Of a stretch of DNA of 8,822 nucleotides, positions 6,499 to 8,822 are shown in pieces. The notes under the pieces are model-generated. The model was not told where the DNA came from. It saw only the letters and a list, made by a program, of their open reading frames with translations, and made no database searches. The DNA is taken from the NCBI GenBank assembly GCA_028873155.1, contig JAGWML010000127.1, positions 1 to 8,822 on the forward strand, in the 5' to 3' direction. The number at the start of each line of letters is the position of its first letter. Within the stretch, counting starts at the first letter, position 1. The stretch comes from Acidobacteriota bacterium (lineage in GTDB: Bacteria > Acidobacteriota > Terriglobia > Terriglobales > Acidobacteriaceae). The position numbers were made by a program, and so were the translations under genes.

Positions 6499-7152
6499 AT
6501 GGATCAGCCGGCACGCAAAATTCACTGGGAGCAGTTCTATGCGACGCACCCCGAGCAGGAACTCAGCTGGTTTGAGTCTGTGCCGGCGCTGTCTCTGGAA
6601 CTGATTCACGGGAATGCCCGGGCCAAGAGTGACTCCATCGTCGATATCGGCGGCGGCAGCTCGCGCCTTGTGGACTGCCTCATCGAGAAGGGATACAGCT
6701 CGGTCGCGGTTCTTGACATCAGTCCCCACGCGCTGGCCACGGCGCGCGAGCGCATGGGAACGGATGCGGGCAAGGTCCGCTGGATCGAGTCGGATGTTCT
6801 TGCCTGGCACTGCACATTACCGGTTGACCTCTGGCACGACAGGGCCGCGTATCACTTCTTCACCGATGAAAAGGACCGCACAGCCTACGCGAAGATTGCC
6901 TCCAGCGCTGTTCGGTTCGGCGGCACTCTCATTGTCGCCACCTTTGCCATCGATGGTCCCAAGTCGTGCAGCGGACTCCCCGCCTATCGCGCCAGTGCAG
7001 ACATGATCGCTGCAGACTTCGCCCCGGCGTTTGAACTGGTCGAGAGCAGAGTCCACGATCATGTGACACCGCTGGGCACGGTGCAGCACTTTCAGATTGC
7101 GTGCCTGCGCAGGAAGCAAGACTCTCTGGTCGCAGCATCCATTGAACGTTGA
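6499..7152 (+). CDS. Class I SAM-dependent methyltransferase
   Basis: 217 residues, cytoplasmic. The N-terminal WEQFYATHPEQELSWFE is typical of small-molecule and METTL12-like methyltransferases. Motif I VDIGGGSSRL (48-57) binds SAM, with D73 in VAVLDIS as the ribose-contacting acid. WHDRAAYHFF (112-121) is the post-motif region, and GPKSCSGLPAYR with C157 plus the C-terminal HVTPLGTVQHF define the subfamily. The start at 6499 has GGAAG 5 bases upstream; the ATG at 6495 is out of frame. It follows the sulfur operon in the same direction after a 127-base structured gap and ends at an intrinsic terminator, so it is probably read through from the operon. The substrate is unknown. Methylation of a thiol or hydrosulfide would fit the context but no residue proves it; other small acids or a protein lysine are equally possible. 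Confidence 0.82.
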   Translation: MDQPARKIHWEQFYATHPEQELSWFESVPALSLELIHGNARAKSDSIVDIGGGSSRLVDCLIEKGYSSVAVLDISPHALATARERMGTDAGKVRWIESDVLAWHCTLPVDLWHDRAAYHFFTDEKDRTAYAKIASSAVRFGGTLIVATFAIDGPKSCSGLPAYRASADMIAADFAPAFELVESRVHDHVTPLGTVQHFQIACLRRKQDSLVAASIER

Positions 7153-7176
7153 TCTAGGAAACAGGAGACGCTGCCT

Positions 7177-7201
7177 GACGGCATTTCGGTGCTGTCTTTT
7201 T
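7177..7201 (+). terminator. Rho-independent terminator
   Basis: GACGGCA (7177-7183) pairs with TGCTGTC (7190-7196), 7 bp including one G-U, with a 6-base loop and then TTTTT (7197-7201). It lies 25 bases after the methyltransferase stop and probably ends the sulfur transcript. Confidence 0.68.
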
Positions 7202-7290
7202 CCGTCACGGTTTCGTCGCATTCGCTTGGTCAGGATAGGTCGTCTCCATCACAGGGCCTGCTGGGCAGTGAGCGTGACTCCCGGATGGGT

Positions 7291-7296
7291 TATGAT
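7291..7296 (+). promoter_or_regulatory. Possible -10 box for the glycosidase
   Basis: TATGAT matches 5 of 6 consensus bases. The -35 region at the right distance is poor (GTGAGC, 3 of 6), so an activator would be needed or the call is wrong. It falls between the terminator and the glycosidase start. Confidence 0.28.
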
Positions 7297-7317
7297 GCGG
7301 CAAACAGACACACTTCG

Positions 7318-7353
7318 CATGCATTCTCTGCATGAGTGGATGCCTTCGGCATC
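7318..7353 (+). promoter_or_regulatory. Two adjacent perfect hairpins in the glycosidase leader
   Basis: CATGCA-TTCTC-TGCATG (7318-7334) and GATGCC-TTC-GGCATC (7339-7353) are each perfect 6-bp stems. They end about 20 bases before the AGGTGA ribosome site. They may be operator half-sites or mRNA structure; no T-run follows either one. Confidence 0.35.
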
Positions 7354-7373
7354 GTTCGTATCCGTCCTGCGGC

Positions 7374-7379
7374 AGGTGA
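7374..7379 (+). promoter_or_regulatory. Ribosome binding site supporting a TTG start
   Basis: AGGTGA is 6 bases before the TTG at 7386. An in-frame stop (7377-7379) rules out any earlier start. The next ATG (7425) would cut off the Tat motif. Confidence 0.65.
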
Positions 7380-7385
7380 ACACAT

Positions 7386-8822
7386 TTGCAAAGGCGCGCG
7401 TTCCTGATCAAGAGTCTGGGTTTCATGGCTGCGCAGGCACTGCATGCCGCACCACTGGCACCCGTGGAGCAAGGCGCCGGACCGTCTTTTCTGACTTCCG
7501 ATGCGGCATGGCAGACCGCGTATGACAAGGCCCTGAGCATCCTCGCTGCGAATGTGCAGATTCTGCCGCATGTGGATGCTCCGGTATTAATCGAAGGGTC
7601 AGAGTATGCAGGAATCTGGCTGGAAGACGGTCCTCACGAAGGATTGCTGTACCGGCACTTCAGGCCGGATGTCGCGCGCAATTCTCATCTGACTTTCTTC
7701 GATCTGCAGCGGCCGGATGGCCAACTGCCCGCCAGCAACAAGCGCGCCCAGACGGGATTCGGCCAGATCCAGATGGTTGTGCCCATTGCGGCAACGGCAT
7801 GGGAGCTGGCCGATGCGACGGGTGACCATGAACTGCTGGAGCGAGCCTATGCTGCGTGCTCGCGCTGGGATGCGTGGCTGATGCGCTATCGAAATACACG
7901 CGGCACCGGGCTCGTGGAAGGCTTCTGCACCTACGACACGGGCATGGACCATTGCCCGCGCTGGGCAGGCATTCCACCGCAATGTCCGGATGCGGATGCG
8001 AAGCGATATCCGCCGATTCCCACACTGCCACGCCTCTGCCCGGATCTCTCGGCGACGGTATACGGCGGGCGCGTCGCGCTGGCAGCCATGGCGGACGCCC
8101 TTGGGAAACGCAGCGAGGCAGAAATGTGGAAGGAAAAGGCCGCATCGATCCAGCGGTCGATTCTGGAACGCTTGTATTTCGCGGAAGACGCGGCCTTCTA
8201 CGACCTGGACGCCGAGAATCATCTCGTGCGCGTACGGTCCGACATTCAGACGCGCATCTGCGGTGAACATGTCATCGATCAGACGACGTTTGACGCGATG
8301 TGGGATCGGCAACTTGGAAACCCACAGGCCTACTGGGCTCCATTTCCGTTTCCCTCTGTCGCACTCGACGATCCAACGTTTGTGCGTCCCATCCCACGCA
8401 ACAACTGGGGTGGTGCTGCACAGGCGCTGACTGCCATGCGCGCAGGGCGCTGGATGGAGCACTACGGACGAGCTGCGGAATACGCACACCTGATGGAGCA
8501 GTGGTGCGTCGCACTCCAGCGGGACGGCGCATTCCGCCAGCAACTCGATCCGTTGACCGGAATCATGACTGAGACTGGACGTCCGAACTACTCTCCCGCC
8601 GCGCTTGTGTTGTATGACTTCACTTGGCGCCTTGCTGGCGTGCGCGAAGAAGGGCATCATCTGCACTGGAGCGTCCGGCCCGGAAGCCCTGCCGGCCATT
8701 TTGCCCGCTTCTTCATTTCAACTGCCCATGGCGCAGCTACGATGCAGTACGGCAAGCACGGAGCCACGCTCAACCTGGCCGGACGCGAGTTGGGATCGAT
8801 CGACGGCACCGCACGACTTATC
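7386..8822 (+). CDS. Tat-exported MGH1/GH63-like (alpha/alpha)6 glycosidase (C-terminus cut by window edge)
   Basis: Open to the last base: 479 codons. From the TTG start the N-terminus reads MQRRAFLIKSLGFMAAQ, a twin-arginine signal (RRAFLIK plus hydrophobic stretch, cleavage likely near LHA), so the protein is exported folded to the periplasm. The body has the six-hairpin glycosidase pattern: WLEDGPHEGLL early on, GFGQIQMVVPIAATAWELA, then YDTGMDHCPR, where D188 is the candidate general acid. NNWGGAAQA and TETGRPNYSPAALVLYDFTW follow, with E396 the candidate base, as in mannosylglycerate hydrolase and GH63 enzymes. A beta-rich tail (HLHWSVRPGS onward) begins before the edge. The substrate is probably an alpha-linked sugar but cannot be named. 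It is separated from the methyltransferase by a terminator, so it is a separate transcription unit. Confidence 0.82.
   Translation, partial: MQRRAFLIKSLGFMAAQALHAAPLAPVEQGAGPSFLTSDAAWQTAYDKALSILAANVQILPHVDAPVLIEGSEYAGIWLEDGPHEGLLYRHFRPDVARNSHLTFFDLQRPDGQLPASNKRAQTGFGQIQMVVPIAATAWELADATGDHELLERAYAACSRWDAWLMRYRNTRGTGLVEGFCTYDTGMDHCPRWAGIPPQCPDADAKRYPPIPTLPRLCPDLSATVYGGRVALAAMADALGKRSEAEMWKEKAASIQRSILERLYFAEDAAFYDLDAENHLVRVRSDIQTRICGEHVIDQTTFDAMWDRQLGNPQAYWAPFPFPSVALDDPTFVRPIPRNNWGGAAQALTAMRAGRWMEHYGRAAEYAHLMEQWCVALQRDGAFRQQLDPLTGIMTETGRPNYSPAALVLYDFTWRLAGVREEGHHLHWSVRPGSPAGHFARFFISTAHGAATMQYGKHGATLNLAGRELGSIDGTARLI

Noticed and set aside
7599..8699. Minus-strand open frame (366 codons) opposite the glycosidase
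   Set aside because: No domain or ribosome site; the plus strand encodes a convincing six-hairpin glycosidase across the same bases.

Overview
The window is about 60% GC and densely coded. It reads like a chromosomal segment of a soil-type Acidobacteriota (Terriglobia-like). That placement is an inference from gene flavour: an exported DUF885 peptidase, a Tat-exported six-hairpin glycosidase, a sigma-54 regulator, strong GGAG ribosome sites and occasional TTG starts. No rRNA, tRNA, CRISPR array, insertion sequence or phage gene was seen.

Layout. (1) 1-1443, minus: secreted DUF885 metallopeptidase-like protein, cut by the left edge. (2) 1647-3074, plus: sigma-54 activator (PAS-like sensor, AAA+ with intact GAFTGA, Fis-type HTH), divergent from gene 1. 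(3) 3075-3618: 544-base regulatory region. It holds a paired palindromic element (likely enhancer) about 90-110 bases upstream of the start predicted by a good -24/-12 promoter, followed by a leader of about 415 bases. (4) 3619-6371: tight four-gene operon encoding a sulfide:quinone oxidoreductase-like flavoprotein, a DUF1641 protein, a DsrC/TusE-like sulfur carrier with only the C-terminal cysteine, and a DsrE-family (DrsE_2-like) sulfurtransferase. (5) 6372-6498: an 8-bp hairpin, then a 16-bp-arm inverted repeat whose right arm runs into the next ribosome site. (6) 6499-7152: class I SAM-dependent methyltransferase, followed by a rho-independent terminator. (7) 7386-8822: Tat-exported MGH1/GH63-like glycosidase, cut by the right edge.

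How the genes may work together (inference). The core is a self-contained sulfide or persulfide handling module. The flavoprotein would oxidise sulfide at the membrane and feed electrons to quinone. The DsrE-like and DsrC-like proteins would receive and pass on the sulfane sulfur. DUF1641 would be an accessory subunit. The adjacent sigma-54 activator, with four cysteines ahead of its AAA+ domain, would switch the operon on. This resembles the known FisR logic (a sigma-54 activator that senses sulfane sulfur and induces sqr), but with a different gene set: no persulfide dioxygenase, rhodanese, dsrAB or hdr gene is present in the window. The flanking peptidase and glycosidase look unrelated.
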